Counted from the first letter of the stretch, positions 1-7,354 are shown. The stretch: DNA of 33,149 nt from Streptomyces phyllanthi (GCF_009377205.1 NZ_VJZE01000054.1:1-33149), one strand, 5' to 3'. Program-made: numbers and translations. Notes: generated by a model not told the origin, from the sequence alone.

Positions 1-69
1 GTCTCTCCCCCCGGGGCCCTGTCGGGGCTCTGCCGGGGGCCTGCCGGGGCTCTGCCGGGGGAAATACGC

Positions 70-99
70 GCGACACCCCCGGGGTCGTACACCTACCGT
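70..99 (+). promoter_or_regulatory. Leaderless promoter of the Eis-like gene
   Basis: A -35-like GCGACA (70-75), an 18-bp spacer and a -10 TACCGT (94-99) lie 6 nt before the ATG at 106. That spacing puts the transcription start on or next to the start codon, and no Shine-Dalgarno sequence is present. Upstream (about 20-60) are imperfect repeats of CTGCCGGGG with no assigned role. Confidence 0.55.
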
Positions 100-105
100 G
101 CCCTC

Positions 106-1362
106 ATGAGCCGCTCTCACGACGCCATCGACGTACGCCCCGTCACCAAGGACGATCTCCCCGAATGGATCCGCGCGCTCAACACCGGCTTCCTGCTCGC
201 TCCTGAGGTCTCGGAGCGCGAGCTCGCGGACCGCGGGTCGTACCTCGTGCCGGAGCGGACGCTGGGCGCCTTCGACGGGGACCGCTGTGTGGCCACCTTC
301 CGGTCCTTCGCCCAGGAGATCACGGCTGTGGGCGGCACCCCGGTGCCCGCCGACGCCGTCACGAACGTCTCCGTCACCCCCACCCACCGGCGCCGCGGCC
401 TCCTCACCCGCATGATGACCCGCGACCTGACGGCGGCGAAGGAGCGCGGCGACGTCGTCGCGACGCTCATCGCGGCCGAGTACCCGATCTACGGCCGCTA
501 CGGCTTCGGCCCCGCCACCCGGTCCGCCGAGTGGACCGTCGACATACCGCGCGCCGGTCTGGACCCGCGCTGGTCGGGCCCGGACGACGGCGGCCGTGTC
601 GACCTCGTGGACGGCGCGGACGTACGCGTGCTCGGCCCCGGACTGCACGAGCGGCTGCGCCGTACCCAGCCCGGTGTGGTCGACCGCGACGACCGCTGGT
701 GGCAGACCGCCACGGGTGCCCTGCGACTGGACCGCGGCACCTGGACGGAACCCTTCTACGCCGTGTACCGCTCTGCGGCCGGCGAGGTCGAGGGCATCGT
801 CTCGTACAAGGCGGACGACAACTGGTGCGACGGGCGGCCGGACAACACGGCGACGGTGAACTGGCTGATCGCGCTGACCCCGGCCGCCGAGCGTGCCCTG
901 TGGTTCTACCTGTGCTCGATCGACTGGGTCACCAAGGTCAAGTCGGGCCAGCGGGCCCCGGACGACCTGTTGCCGCTTTTCCTGCCCGACCCGCGCGCCG
1001 CCCGCCTCACCAGGCAGGTGGACTGGCTGTGGGTGCGGGTCCTGGACGTCGTACGGGCACTGGAGGCGCGTACGTACGCGGGGACCGGGACGCTCGTCCT
1101 CGAGGTCGTCGATGACGGAGGGTTCGCCAGTGGCCGTTACCGGCTGGAGGCCGGCCCGGAGGGTGCCTCCTGCCGGCCGACGCGTCAGGACGCCGAAGTC
1201 GTCCTGGGAGTGAGCGAGTTGGGTGCCCTCTGGCTGGGCGACGAGTCGGCGGTCCGACTCGCCGCGCTCGGCCGTGTGAGGGAGCAGCGGAAGGGCGCCG
1301 CCTCCGTTGTCGACGCCCTGCTGCGTACGTCCCGGCGACCGTGGTGCCCGGACGTCTTCTGA
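106..1362 (+). CDS. Eis-family GNAT N-acetyltransferase
   Basis: A 418-aa protein matching the Eis (enhanced intracellular survival) architecture: an N-terminal GNAT domain, a central second GNAT-like domain and a C-terminal sterol-carrier-like domain. The acetyl-CoA loop is [13 protein letters not shown] (residues 88-100). The conserved [10 protein letters not shown] segment places Tyr129 where mycobacterial Eis has its catalytic Tyr126. The protein ends in Phe, as Eis does, where the free C-terminal carboxylate acts as general base. Eis enzymes acetylate amines on aminoglycosides, lysines or polyamines; the substrate here cannot be told. The start is the ATG with a -10 box 6 nt upstream. 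It is followed by a repeat array and a terminator and looks monocistronic. Confidence 0.9.
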   Translation: MSRSHDAIDVRPVTKDDLPEWIRALNTGFLLAPEVSERELADRGSYLVPERTLGAFDGDRCVATFRSFAQEITAVGGTPVPADAVTNVSVTPTHRRRGLLTRMMTRDLTAAKERGDVVATLIAAEYPIYGRYGFGPATRSAEWTVDIPRAGLDPRWSGPDDGGRVDLVDGADVRVLGPGLHERLRRTQPGVVDRDDRWWQTATGALRLDRGTWTEPFYAVYRSAAGEVEGIVSYKADDNWCDGRPDNTATVNWLIALTPAAERALWFYLCSIDWVTKVKSGQRAPDDLLPLFLPDPRAARLTRQVDWLWVRVLDVVRALEARTYAGTGTLVLEVVDDGGFASGRYRLEAGPEGASCRPTRQDAEVVLGVSELGALWLGDESAVRLAALGRVREQRKGAASVVDALLRTSRRPWCPDVF

Positions 1363-1449
1363 GCGGTACTCCTTCCGTGCGGGTGCTGTGCGGGTACTGC
1401 TGGTATCCGTAGCTGTTCAGTTGTGGTGGCTCCCCGTATGGAGTTGTTG

Positions 1450-1640
1450 TTCGGTTGTGGCTGTGCTCTTGGGTTGTGACCGTGCTGTTCAGTTGTGGCT
1501 GTGCTGTTCGGTTGTGACGGTGCTCTTCGGTTGTGGCTGTGCTGTTCGGTTGTGACGGTGCTCTTCGGTTGTGGCTGCGCTGTTCGGTTGTGACCGTGCT
1601 CTTCAGTTGTGGCTGTGCTCTTCGGTTGTGGCTGCGCTGA
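1450..1640. repeat. 19-bp tandem repeat array, 10 units, alternating two variants
   Basis: Ten units of exactly 19 bp start at 1450, 1469, 1488, 1507, 1526, 1545, 1564, 1583, 1602 and 1621, and a diverged copy begins at 1416. The core is TTCGGTTGTG. Position 12 onward mostly alternates between GGCTG and GACSG variants, giving a higher-order 38-bp period that breaks down in the last unit. The period is not a multiple of 3 and the array lies outside the flanking genes, so it is not a coding repeat. It sits between the Eis stop and the terminator. Confidence 0.9.
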
Positions 1641-1683
1641 CTGGCCGGGCTCCCGGCTCCCCTCCGGAAGGGAGCCCGGCCAG
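1641..1683. terminator. Strong bidirectional stem-loop terminator
   Basis: A perfect 14-bp inverted repeat (1641-1654 pairs with 1670-1683, outer bases CTGGCC/GGCCAG) closes a 15-nt loop. It lies between the convergent Eis-like gene and small membrane protein 1. There is no U-tract, as is usual for Streptomyces terminators. Confidence 0.8.
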
Positions 1684-1701
1684 CCGGACTTGTCGGGTCG
1701 C

Positions 1702-1887
1702 TCAGCCGGACGGGGCGAGCAGCATCACGAGCATGACGGCTCCGATACCGCTGACCAGGCTGTTCCTGGCCTTGAGTCCGACGGTGAGCGCGAGGACGCC
1801 GATGATGCCCATCGGGCCGTACTTCCACTCGATGAGCTGCTCGATGCCCACGACGAGGGCGGCTACGACGATGGCGATGAGCGGCAT
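1702..1887 (-). CDS. Small membrane protein 1 (61 aa)
   Basis: A 61-aa hydrophobic protein with two predicted membrane segments: about residues 2-15 running into EQLIEWKYGP, then about 24-58. ATG at 1887 is chosen because AAGGAGG lies 8 nt upstream; a longer in-frame extension has no comparable site. It is clearly paralogous to the 62-aa protein at 3136-3324 (shared VxGxEQLxxWxYGPxGIxG and a C-terminal SxGAVxLxxM) and more distantly to 5176-5358. Each of the three is divergent from a GntR-type regulator, so the partnership is probably functional. No known family is recognised. It could be a membrane effector, toxin or sensor peptide; nothing in the sequence decides. Confidence 0.75.
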   Translation of the reverse strand: MPLIAIVVAALVVGIEQLIEWKYGPMGIIGVLALTVGLKARNSLVSGIGAVMLVMLLAPSG

Positions 1888-1973
1888 GACGGTCCCTCCT
1901 TCTGGAACAGTCCCTCCTTCGGGACGGAGACGGCCGGCGTCCACCTGGTCGACGGAGTCACCCTCAGCGATCC

Positions 1974-1992
1974 GTGGTGACCTGTGGTGACC
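1974..1992. repeat. Direct repeat GTGGTGACC x2, 10-bp period
   Basis: GTGGTGACC occurs at 1974-1982 and again at 1984-1992, one helical turn apart. It lies in the divergent region between small membrane protein 1 and GntR regulator 1. It could be an activator or repressor site for the membrane-protein promoter. Confidence 0.4.
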
Positions 1993-2022
1993 AACCCCCC
2001 GTTAAGTTGAACCATGTTGCCT

Positions 2023-2039
2023 AAGTTGGCGACCAACTC
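2023..2039. promoter_or_regulatory. Palindromic operator AAGTTGGCGACCAACTC (site 1)
   Basis: A 17-bp near-perfect palindrome AAGTTGG-CGA-CCAACTC lies in the 238-bp divergent region of module 1. An almost identical site (AAGTTGGCAACCAACTT) lies at the equivalent place in module 2. Both are followed by a second conserved stretch of GTA, TTAT and CTTGG elements. Symmetry, size and position suit a GntR-dimer operator controlling both divergent genes (inference). Confidence 0.6.
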
Positions 2040-2113
2040 CACCGTACTTATCTCCGCTTGGAGTCGTCTCATAACCACCTTCCCATGAACTGCCCAAAGA
2101 TGGCGAGAAGTTG

Positions 2114-2128
2114 TAGTGTTTGGTTGTG
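2114..2128 (+). promoter_or_regulatory. Leaderless -10 box of GntR regulator 1
   Basis: A TAGTGT -10 hexamer (2114-2119), 6 nt (TTGGTT), then GTG (2126). Aligned on the preceding GAAGTT, it matches the module 2 promoter base for base in layout. The shared upstream block CTGCCCAAAGATGG (2090-2103) occupies the -35 region. Confidence 0.6.
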
Positions 2129-3028
2129 GACGGGGAACATGCCGCCGTCAAAGGGCGGAACAGGTCACAACGGCCACAGCGGTCACACCGAGAGGTGGCC
2201 GACGAACTCCGCAGCCGGATCAGGTCCGGGGTGCTGAGGCCGGGGCAGCGCATGCCCACCCAGGCCAAGCTGGCCGACGAGTTCGGCGTGGAGCGGGGAG
2301 CTGTGCGCCAGGCGCTGCGCATCCTGCAGTCGGAGCATCTGCTCACCAACGTTTCCAAGGGCAGTCCGGCCACTGTGGCGCCGATCCCAGGTAAGGCCCT
2401 CGCGGGCCCCGAGGCGCCTCCCCAGCCCACGACAGTGGCGCTCGCGCCCCGTATCTCGGCCGCCTTCGCCGCCGAGCACGTCGAGATCGACGCCCTGTGC
2501 CTCACCTCGGTCTCGCTGACACTCGCCATGAGTGAGCCGTTGCGCGAGATTCATGCGGGGCGCATAAATCCGGCCAGAGTCGATGTCCGCGTGCTGCTGC
2601 CCAGCCGCGACATCGACCTCGCCTTCCCGGCCCCGGTGGACGACTCGTCCGACGACCGTCTGCGGCGCCAGTGGCTCGCCCAGCGCAACGCGCAGGGTCA
2701 GGTCCTGCAGCACAATCTCAACGGGCTCCGCATCACGCACGGTATCGACGTCCGTGTGTCCTTCCGCGCCCTGCCCTTCACCCCTCCGGTGAAGCTGTAC
2801 CTGCTCAACGGCTCGGAAGCGCTCTTCGCGTACTACACCCTGCAACGCCGGGAGGCGGAGGTCGACAGCGAACAGCTGGAGATGTACGACGCCCAGGGCA
2901 CCCAGTCGATGCTGTTCGGCTTCGAGCGGGACGCCGGCCTGCGGGACGCGGCCTTCGTGAAGCAGTCGCACCTGTGGTTCAACGCACTGTGGGAGACGAT
3001 CAGCTCGGAGCTGGTGCTCACGAGCTGA
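2126..3028 (+). CDS. GntR-type transcriptional regulator 1
   Basis: A 300-aa regulator. Residues about 20-80 form a GntR winged helix-turn-helix (REVADELRSRIRSGVLRPGQ, then LADEFGVERGAVRQALRIL). The C-terminal domain (about 105-300) is shared with the proteins at 3567 and 5529: VRVLLPSR, LPFTPPVKLYLLNG.EALFAYY, and a terminal WFNALWE. It resembles the non-catalytic PLD-like ligand-binding folds of some regulators, but that assignment is tentative. The start is GTG at 2126, where the -10 box implies a leaderless mRNA; an upstream TTG (2120) is less likely. It is divergent from small membrane protein 1 and probably controls itself and that gene through the AAGTTGG palindrome. Confidence 0.8.
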   Translation: MDGEHAAVKGRNRSQRPQRSHREVADELRSRIRSGVLRPGQRMPTQAKLADEFGVERGAVRQALRILQSEHLLTNVSKGSPATVAPIPGKALAGPEAPPQPTTVALAPRISAAFAAEHVEIDALCLTSVSLTLAMSEPLREIHAGRINPARVDVRVLLPSRDIDLAFPAPVDDSSDDRLRRQWLAQRNAQGQVLQHNLNGLRITHGIDVRVSFRALPFTPPVKLYLLNGSEALFAYYTLQRREAEVDSEQLEMYDAQGTQSMLFGFERDAGLRDAAFVKQSHLWFNALWETISSELVLTS

Positions 3029-3060
3029 TCATCTCCCGAAGGTGTTCTTTCGGCCGTGCT

Positions 3061-3107
3061 GTGGTCCGACCCGCGCGGTGCCGTGCCGTGGTCGTACCCG
3101 CGCGGTG
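3061..3107. repeat. Two-copy 20-bp direct repeat, 27-bp period
   Basis: GTGGTCCGACCCGCGCGGTG (3061-3080) and GTGGTCGTACCCGCGCGGTG (3088-3107) differ at two positions. They lie just after GntR regulator 1 and before the convergent end of small membrane protein 2. No function is evident. Confidence 0.5.
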
Positions 3108-3135
3108 AGGAACCGCGCCGCTCGTGCCGCTGGGC

Positions 3136-3324
3136 TCACAGGGCCGGCCCGGAGACCATCAGAGCCAGGACGACGGCTCCGATGGAGCTGCACCAGGGGC
3201 TGTTCGCCTTGATTCCGATGGTGAGGAGCAGGAGGCCGACGATGCCTGTGGGGCCGTAGCGCCACTGGAGGAGCTGCTCGAGGCCGACGACGAAGACGGC
3301 GGCGAGGAGGGTGAGGGCGGGCAT
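3136..3324 (-). CDS. Small membrane protein 2 (62 aa)
   Basis: A 62-aa paralogue of small membrane protein 1, with the same order of hydrophobic segment, EQLLQWRYGPTGIVG turn, long hydrophobic segment and SSIGAVVLALM. ATG at 3324 has AAGGAGG 9 nt upstream. It is divergent from GntR regulator 2. Conservation of the EQL..W.YGP loop between copies suggests this charged turn is the functional part. No catalytic motif or known family is recognised. Confidence 0.75.
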   Translation of the reverse strand: MPALTLLAAVFVVGLEQLLQWRYGPTGIVGLLLLTIGIKANSPWCSSIGAVVLALMVSGPAL

Positions 3325-3451
3325 GGGTGTTCCTCCTTCGGTGCGTTCGATGGGGCGTTCGACAGGGGAAGGGGTGTGACCATGGGCGTTGTTTGCGCAC
3401 TTGCTGCGGGCCACCACTTGCCAAGGGGCTGCGAGAGGAGGCAAACCTTCC

Positions 3452-3480
3452 GCCAACTTATCCAAGTTGGCAACCAACTT
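3452..3480. promoter_or_regulatory. Array of AAGTTGG half-sites (operator of module 2)
   Basis: GCCAACTT (3452-3459) and AAGTTGGC (3464-3471) form a perfect 8-bp inverted repeat with a 4-nt centre. The same second half-site pairs with CCAACTT to give the 17-bp palindrome AAGTTGGCAACCAACTT (3464-3480). A third, weaker block of GTAAGTTATGCCCACTTGG follows. It is the counterpart of 2023-2039. Confidence 0.6.
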
Positions 3481-3554
3481 GATGTAAGTTATGCCCACTT
3501 GGTCGGTACTCGCAAACAACTTCAAAACAACTCCCCAAAGATGGATGGAAGTTA

Positions 3555-3569
3555 TACGTTTTGGTAGTG
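3555..3569 (+). promoter_or_regulatory. Leaderless -10 box of GntR regulator 2
   Basis: A TACGTT -10 hexamer (3555-3560), 6 nt (TTGGTA), then GTG (3567). The block CTCCCCAAAGATGG (3531-3544) sits in the -35 region, as in module 1. Confidence 0.6.
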
Positions 3570-4442
3570 ACCGAGGAGAACGTTGCAGTGAACGGCAGTA
3601 GAAAGCGCTCGCCCCAGGAGATCGCCGACGCCCTGCGGGACCGCATCCGCGCCGGCGCCCTCAAGGCCGGAGACCGCCTGCCGACCCAGGCCGAACTCGC
3701 CGAGGAGTTCGGCGTGGAGCGCGGCACGGTCCGCCAGGCCCTGCGTGCCCTCCAGGACGACGGCCTGCTCAGCAACGTGAGCAAGGGCAGCCCACCCCGC
3801 ATCGCGGAACCGGTCTCCACCCACGACGAGCCCCAGCCGACGATGGTGGGCCTGGCGCCGCGGCTGACGGAGGCGTTCTCCGCGCCCCACGTCCGCGTCG
3901 ACGCGGCCTGCCTGACGGCGGAGACCCTGATGCTGGCGCTGGGAGAACCGGTCCGCCTGATCCACGAGGGCAGGATCCGCCCGAAGTCGATCGATGTCCG
4001 TATCCTCCTCCCCTCCCGCGAGATCAATCTGGCGTTCCCACGGCCGGTGGGGGACCGCAGCGAGGACGAGGCCCCGGTCCACAAGCGCTGGCTCGAGCAG
4101 CGCAACGCCCAGGGCCATGTCCTCCGCCACAACCTGCTCTCCCTGCGCTCCTCCCACGGCATCGACGTCCATGTGTCCTTCCGCGCCCTGCCCTTCACCC
4201 CTCCGGTGAAGCTGTACCTGCTCAACGGCGCGGAGGCGCTGATCGCGTACTACATGCTGACCAGGCGGGAGGAGGAGGTGGAGAGCCAGACCCTGGAGAT
4301 GTACGACGCCCTGGGCTCCAAGGCGCTCCTCTTCTCCTTCGAGAAGAAGTCCGGCGAGAAGGACGCCGCGTTCGTGAACGAGTCCCAGAAGTGGTTCAAC
4401 GCCCTCTGGGAAACCATCACGTCGGACCTGACACTCTCCTAG
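3567..4442 (+). CDS. GntR-type transcriptional regulator 2
   Basis: A 291-aa regulator, the closest paralogue of regulator 1 across its full length. The winged helix-turn-helix is at about residues 15-75 (QEIADALRDRIRAGALKAGD, LAEEFGVERGTVRQALRAL). The C-terminal domain carries VRILLPSREINLAFP, SFRALPFTPPVKLYLLNG and QKWFNALWETI. Start GTG 3567 is chosen from the conserved leaderless promoter; GTG 3588 is an alternative. Its TAG stop shares one base with the GTG start of the HAD hydrolase (TAGTG), so the two are translationally coupled. That coupling links the regulator to a phosphatase and suggests a phosphorylated ligand (inference). Confidence 0.8.
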   Translation: MTEENVAVNGSRKRSPQEIADALRDRIRAGALKAGDRLPTQAELAEEFGVERGTVRQALRALQDDGLLSNVSKGSPPRIAEPVSTHDEPQPTMVGLAPRLTEAFSAPHVRVDAACLTAETLMLALGEPVRLIHEGRIRPKSIDVRILLPSREINLAFPRPVGDRSEDEAPVHKRWLEQRNAQGHVLRHNLLSLRSSHGIDVHVSFRALPFTPPVKLYLLNGAEALIAYYMLTRREEEVESQTLEMYDALGSKALLFSFEKKSGEKDAAFVNESQKWFNALWETITSDLTLS

Positions 4443-5185
4443 TGACTCCTGATACAGCGCAGACTGAGCTGGTGACAGCTGAGACAGAGAACCTGCGAGA
4501 ACTGATCACCCGCGCTCGTTACGTGCTCTTCGACTTCGACGGCCCCATCTGCCGCCTGTTCGCGGGGTACTCGGCGACGCTGATAGCCGAGGAACTGGTC
4601 AAGTGGCTGGACAGCCACGGACTGAAGGGGCTGCTGACGGAGGAGGAGCGGACCGCTCTGGATCCCCACGTACCCCTGCACGCGGTGAACAGACGGCACC
4701 CGGGCAGCGACCTCGTGGTGGGGCTGGAGAAGTGGCTCACGGAGCAGGAGCTGAAGGCGGTCCCCACCGCCTGGCCCACGGAGTACGCCGACGCGCTCAT
4801 CCGGACCTGGAACGCCGTCGGGGCCCGGCTCGCCGTCACGACGAACAACTCACCGCGCGCGGCCACCCGTTACCTGAGCAGCCGGGGCCTGACCGAGTGC
4901 TTCGGCCCGTACGTCTACGGCCGTACGCAGAACCTCCACTGGATGAAGCCGGACCCGCACTGGCTGCACCACGCGCTCAACGCGATGGGCGCCGATCCCT
5001 CCACCTCACTCATGGTCGGGGACTCCCCGCCCGACTATCTGGCGGCCAGGGAGGCGGGCATCCCGTTCCTGGGCTTCGCCCGCAACGAGCGCAAGCTCAA
5101 GGAGCTGGTCGACGCGGGCGCCGCGGAGTGGTGCATCGTGGGCTCGCTGAAGCCTGTGCTGGACCACCTGTGGGATCAGGCCTGA
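4442..5185 (+). CDS. HAD-superfamily hydrolase 1
   Basis: A 247-aa protein with all four HAD motifs: I, FDFDGPI with nucleophile and acid/base Asp; II, Thr in AVTTNN; III, Lys in MKPDPHW; IV, GDSPPDY. The insert between motifs I and II forms a helical cap, as in phosphoglycolate-type phosphatases. Start GTG 4442 overlaps the regulator 2 stop; an in-frame ATG at 4391 inside the regulator is also possible. It is paralogous to the HAD at 6367-7146: both begin with an LREL-containing lead-in and share FDFDGP and NN motifs. Likely activity is phosphate-monoester hydrolysis on a small molecule, substrate unknown. The 3' end overlaps small membrane protein 3 by 10 bp, convergently. Confidence 0.85.
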   Translation: MTPDTAQTELVTAETENLRELITRARYVLFDFDGPICRLFAGYSATLIAEELVKWLDSHGLKGLLTEEERTALDPHVPLHAVNRRHPGSDLVVGLEKWLTEQELKAVPTAWPTEYADALIRTWNAVGARLAVTTNNSPRAATRYLSSRGLTECFGPYVYGRTQNLHWMKPDPHWLHHALNAMGADPSTSLMVGDSPPDYLAAREAGIPFLGFARNERKLKELVDAGAAEWCIVGSLKPVLDHLWDQA

Positions 5186-5358
5186 ACCATCAGCAGCACG
5201 AAGAAGAAGAGCGCCCACCCCGTCAGGGGGAGGTGCCGTGTCCGTATGCCCGCGGTCACCAGCGCCAGGAGCATCACTCCCAGCAACCCCAGTTCCGCCT
5301 GTACCAGTTGGTTGACGCCGAGACGGACTCCCGCCCCGACCACTTCCTGCAAGAACAT
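5176..5358 (-). CDS. Small membrane protein 3 (60 aa)
   Basis: A 60-aa hydrophobic protein, the most divergent of the three. It retains the NQL..-LG-LLGV turn and a long C-terminal hydrophobic stretch (GWALFFFVLLM) and lies divergent from a GntR regulator. The EQL..WxYGP core of copies 1 and 2 is altered. ATG 5358 is preceded by only a weak GGGTGGG. Conserved genomic position supports it as a real gene. Confidence 0.6.
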   Translation of the reverse strand: MFLQEVVGAGVRLGVNQLVQAELGLLGVMLLALVTAGIRTRHLPLTGWALFFFVLLMVQA

Positions 5359-5385
5359 CTGCCCACCCCGTCCGGTTTCCGGTAA

Positions 5386-5418
5386 TCGGTCAACTAGCCT
5401 TCCAATTGGCCTGGTTGA
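5386..5418. promoter_or_regulatory. Candidate operator of module 3 (GTCAACTAG...CTGGTTGAC)
   Basis: An imperfect 31-bp palindrome with arms GTCAACTAG and CTGGTTGAC around a central CCAATTGG. A second CCAATTGG lies at about 5464-5471. The half-sites resemble, but are not identical to, the AAGTTGG sites of modules 1 and 2, in line with the divergence of regulator 3. Confidence 0.4.
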
Positions 5419-5516
5419 CTTGCTTTGGTTGTTCCCGGTCGGCTAGATCCCTTAACTGCCGGTCCAATTGGTCCGCTCGCTTGACCGGAACTGGTTTGCT
5501 CGTCGGCCGGAAGCGG

Positions 5517-5531
5517 TACGGTCGAGGTGTG
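5517..5531 (+). promoter_or_regulatory. Leaderless -10 box of GntR regulator 3
   Basis: A TACGGT -10 hexamer (5517-5522), 6 nt (CGAGGT), then GTG (5529): the same geometry as regulators 1 and 2. It rejects the longer reading frame from 5406. Confidence 0.55.
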
Positions 5532-6386
5532 GGTGAGGGGCAGACGGGTGAAGGTGGCAGCAGGGGGTCCGAGCGTGTCCTGACGGCGCTACGGGCTCAG
5601 ATCGCCGACGGCACCTACCCGGTCGGCGCCTTCCTGCCGCCGCAGCGGGAGCTGGCCAAGGAGTTCGGGGTTGCCCGGGACACGGTGCAGCGAGCCTTGA
5701 AGAGGCTGGTCGAGGACGGGGTGATCGAGTCTCGGCAGGGGAGCGGGTCGCGGGTCCTTCTGGGGGCGTCGGCCCCGCGGCAAGGGCGTGCGTCGTCGCT
5801 CCGAGTGTTCTTCGCTGCCGCTTTCGAGCGGCCTCAAGTGAACCTGGACGTCTACACGCTGACGTCGGAGTCGCTGAGCGCGCATGTCGTTGTGCAGGCG
5901 GAAAGGATCCGTGCGGGGGAGATCGCACCCGAGCGCATAGCCCTGCGTATGGTGCTGCCCTCAGAGGAAGTCTTCTTGCCGTATCCCAGGACCAAGGGGG
6001 ACCCGGCCGACCCGCGACTGCAGGATCGCTTGCGGGTGATCACCGAGTCGCACACCTCGGCTCTGCGGAGAACTCTGCAGGAACTGGAGCGCGATGACCT
6101 TGTCACCACCGAGGTGAAGATCCGCTACGCCCCTTTGGTACCCCTCTTCAAGCTCTACTTGCTCAACGGCACCGAGGCTCTCTTCGCCCCCTATGAGGTG
6201 ATCGAACGCACCATTCCGCTGGACGGCGGCGAGGAGATCGAGGCGAACGACGTCCTGGGCTTCGGAGCCACGCTGACCCACCACACCAAGGACACCGATC
6301 CCGAATCCCAGGAACCGGCCTTCGTCGAGAGCATGCAGCGCTGGTTCGACTCCGTCTGGGACCGTCTCACGGTCGAGGGCAGCTGA
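5529..6386 (+). CDS. GntR-type transcriptional regulator 3
   Basis: A 285-aa regulator. The winged helix-turn-helix lies at about residues 14-78 (VLTALRAQIADGTYPVGAFL, LAKEFGVARDTVQRALKRL, wing at GSGSRVLLG). The C-terminal domain is homologous to regulators 1 and 2 (LRMVLPSEEVFLPYP, PLFKLYLLNGTEALFAPYE, MQRWFDSVWD) but diverged. GTG 5529 is the start supported by the promoter; the 41 residues upstream are Arg/Ser-rich and unlike the paralogues. It is divergent from small membrane protein 3 and convergent with HAD hydrolase 2, overlapping it by 20 bp. Confidence 0.78.
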   Translation: MGEGQTGEGGSRGSERVLTALRAQIADGTYPVGAFLPPQRELAKEFGVARDTVQRALKRLVEDGVIESRQGSGSRVLLGASAPRQGRASSLRVFFAAAFERPQVNLDVYTLTSESLSAHVVVQAERIRAGEIAPERIALRMVLPSEEVFLPYPRTKGDPADPRLQDRLRVITESHTSALRRTLQELERDDLVTTEVKIRYAPLVPLFKLYLLNGTEALFAPYEVIERTIPLDGGEEIEANDVLGFGATLTHHTKDTDPESQEPAFVESMQRWFDSVWDRLTVEGS

Positions 6387-7146
6387 CGGACAGCAGCGCA
6401 CAGGCGGCGATCACCGGAGCGTGTGAGCGGACCACGGGGTCCGCGTCCCTCAGTCGCATCTCTCGCATCTCCTGGGCCCGGTTCGCGTCGCCCGTGTAGC
6501 CGAGGAACCTGACGCCGGCCGCTCGGGCCGCCTTGAGGTCGGTGACCTGGTCGCCGATCATGAGGGCGCGTGCCGGATCCACTCCGCCCAGGCCCTCCAG
6601 GGCGAGCATCACCAGGTACGGATCGGGTTTCATGAGGCGCGGCTCATACGGATCGCGGCCGCAGACGGCCTCGAACCTCGCCTCGATGCCCTGGCGTCCG
6701 AGGTAGTCCCGCACGGGCCCCTCGGCGTTGTTGCTCACGACCACCAGACGTTTGCCGAGATCGCGCAGAGCGTCCAGCAGGGTGTCGAGGTGGGGAGTGA
6801 GGCGGGCGGATCTCACAGCGGCGTACTCGTGGCGGGTGAGTATGCCGTCCGCCTTCTCCAGTGGTGCACGGTCCAGGGAATCCGCCTCCCTGCGGTCGAC
6901 CATGTCCCTCAGGTGCCGAAGGACGCCGTGGGAGTCGTCGCAGTCCTCCACTTCCTGGTCGAGAGCGCCCCATTCCTCTCGCGCCATGTCCTTGATCTCC
7001 CGGGCTATGTGGGAGGTCGGCACGCCCCCGAAGAGGTCGCAGACAGGCCCGTCGAAGTCGAACAGGACGGCTTGCGTCTCGCTGAGAAGCTCCCGTAACG
7101 CGGCGGCGTCGTCGGCTCCGTCGCTCGTGGGTCTCGTCACTGCCAT
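6367..7146 (-). CDS. HAD-superfamily hydrolase 2
   Basis: A 259-aa protein with complete HAD motifs: FDFDGPV (I), VVVSNN (II), MKPDPY (III) and IGDQVTDLKAA (IV). It is paralogous to HAD 1 but has a longer cap insertion rich in Asp/Glu/Arg. Start ATG 7146 is chosen because homology with HAD 1 begins soon after it; a CACACT -10-like box 6 nt upstream suggests another leaderless message. The residues upstream of 7146 in the same frame look non-coding. It is divergent from the kinase gene at 7344, so phosphatase and kinase share a control region of about 200 bp. Confidence 0.8.
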   Translation of the reverse strand: MAVTRPTSDGADDAAALRELLSETQAVLFDFDGPVCDLFGGVPTSHIAREIKDMAREEWGALDQEVEDCDDSHGVLRHLRDMVDRREADSLDRAPLEKADGILTRHEYAAVRSARLTPHLDTLLDALRDLGKRLVVVSNNAEGPVRDYLGRQGIEARFEAVCGRDPYEPRLMKPDPYLVMLALEGLGGVDPARALMIGDQVTDLKAARAAGVRFLGYTGDANRAQEMREMRLRDADPVVRSHAPVIAACALLSVSCPRP

Positions 7147-7294
7147 GCCAGCAGTGTGGCCCACGCACACGCGTTGTCCCGAGTACCGGAGCGACAGCGA
7201 AGCACACGGCGCCATACGGGTGACTGTCCGGTCAGTGGACCGGAGCGAGCGAATGAGCCGCTTCTGGGGTGACACTCGACTGCGAAGGAGTAAC

Positions 7295-7354
7295 GTGCCT
7301 TCACTTCCGCACCACTGGTGTGACCTGAGCGAGAGAACGGTCAATGCCACCTGA
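7295..7354 (+). CDS. Possible leader peptide upstream of the kinase (19 aa)
   Basis: GTG at 7295 is preceded by a strong GAAGGAG 4 nt away and encodes MPSLPHHWCDLSERTVNAT, stopping at 7354. It overlaps the first codons of the kinase gene (ATG 7344) in another frame. This geometry fits translational coupling, because the kinase start itself has only a weak ribosome site. The alternative is that the Shine-Dalgarno match is fortuitous. Confidence 0.4.
   Translation: MPSLPHHWCDLSERTVNAT

Noticed and set aside
1450..1640. The 19-bp array as a CRISPR
   Set aside because: Units are contiguous with no spacers, and no Cas gene is present.
2183..2971. A 262-aa minus-strand frame opposite GntR regulator 1
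   Set aside because: Shadow frame; the opposite strand carries a clear winged helix-turn-helix and paralogues.
5406..5528. The N-terminal extension of GntR regulator 3 from ATG 5406
   Set aside because: It would be translated from the operator region. The -10 box at 5517 and the paralogue starts put translation at 5529.
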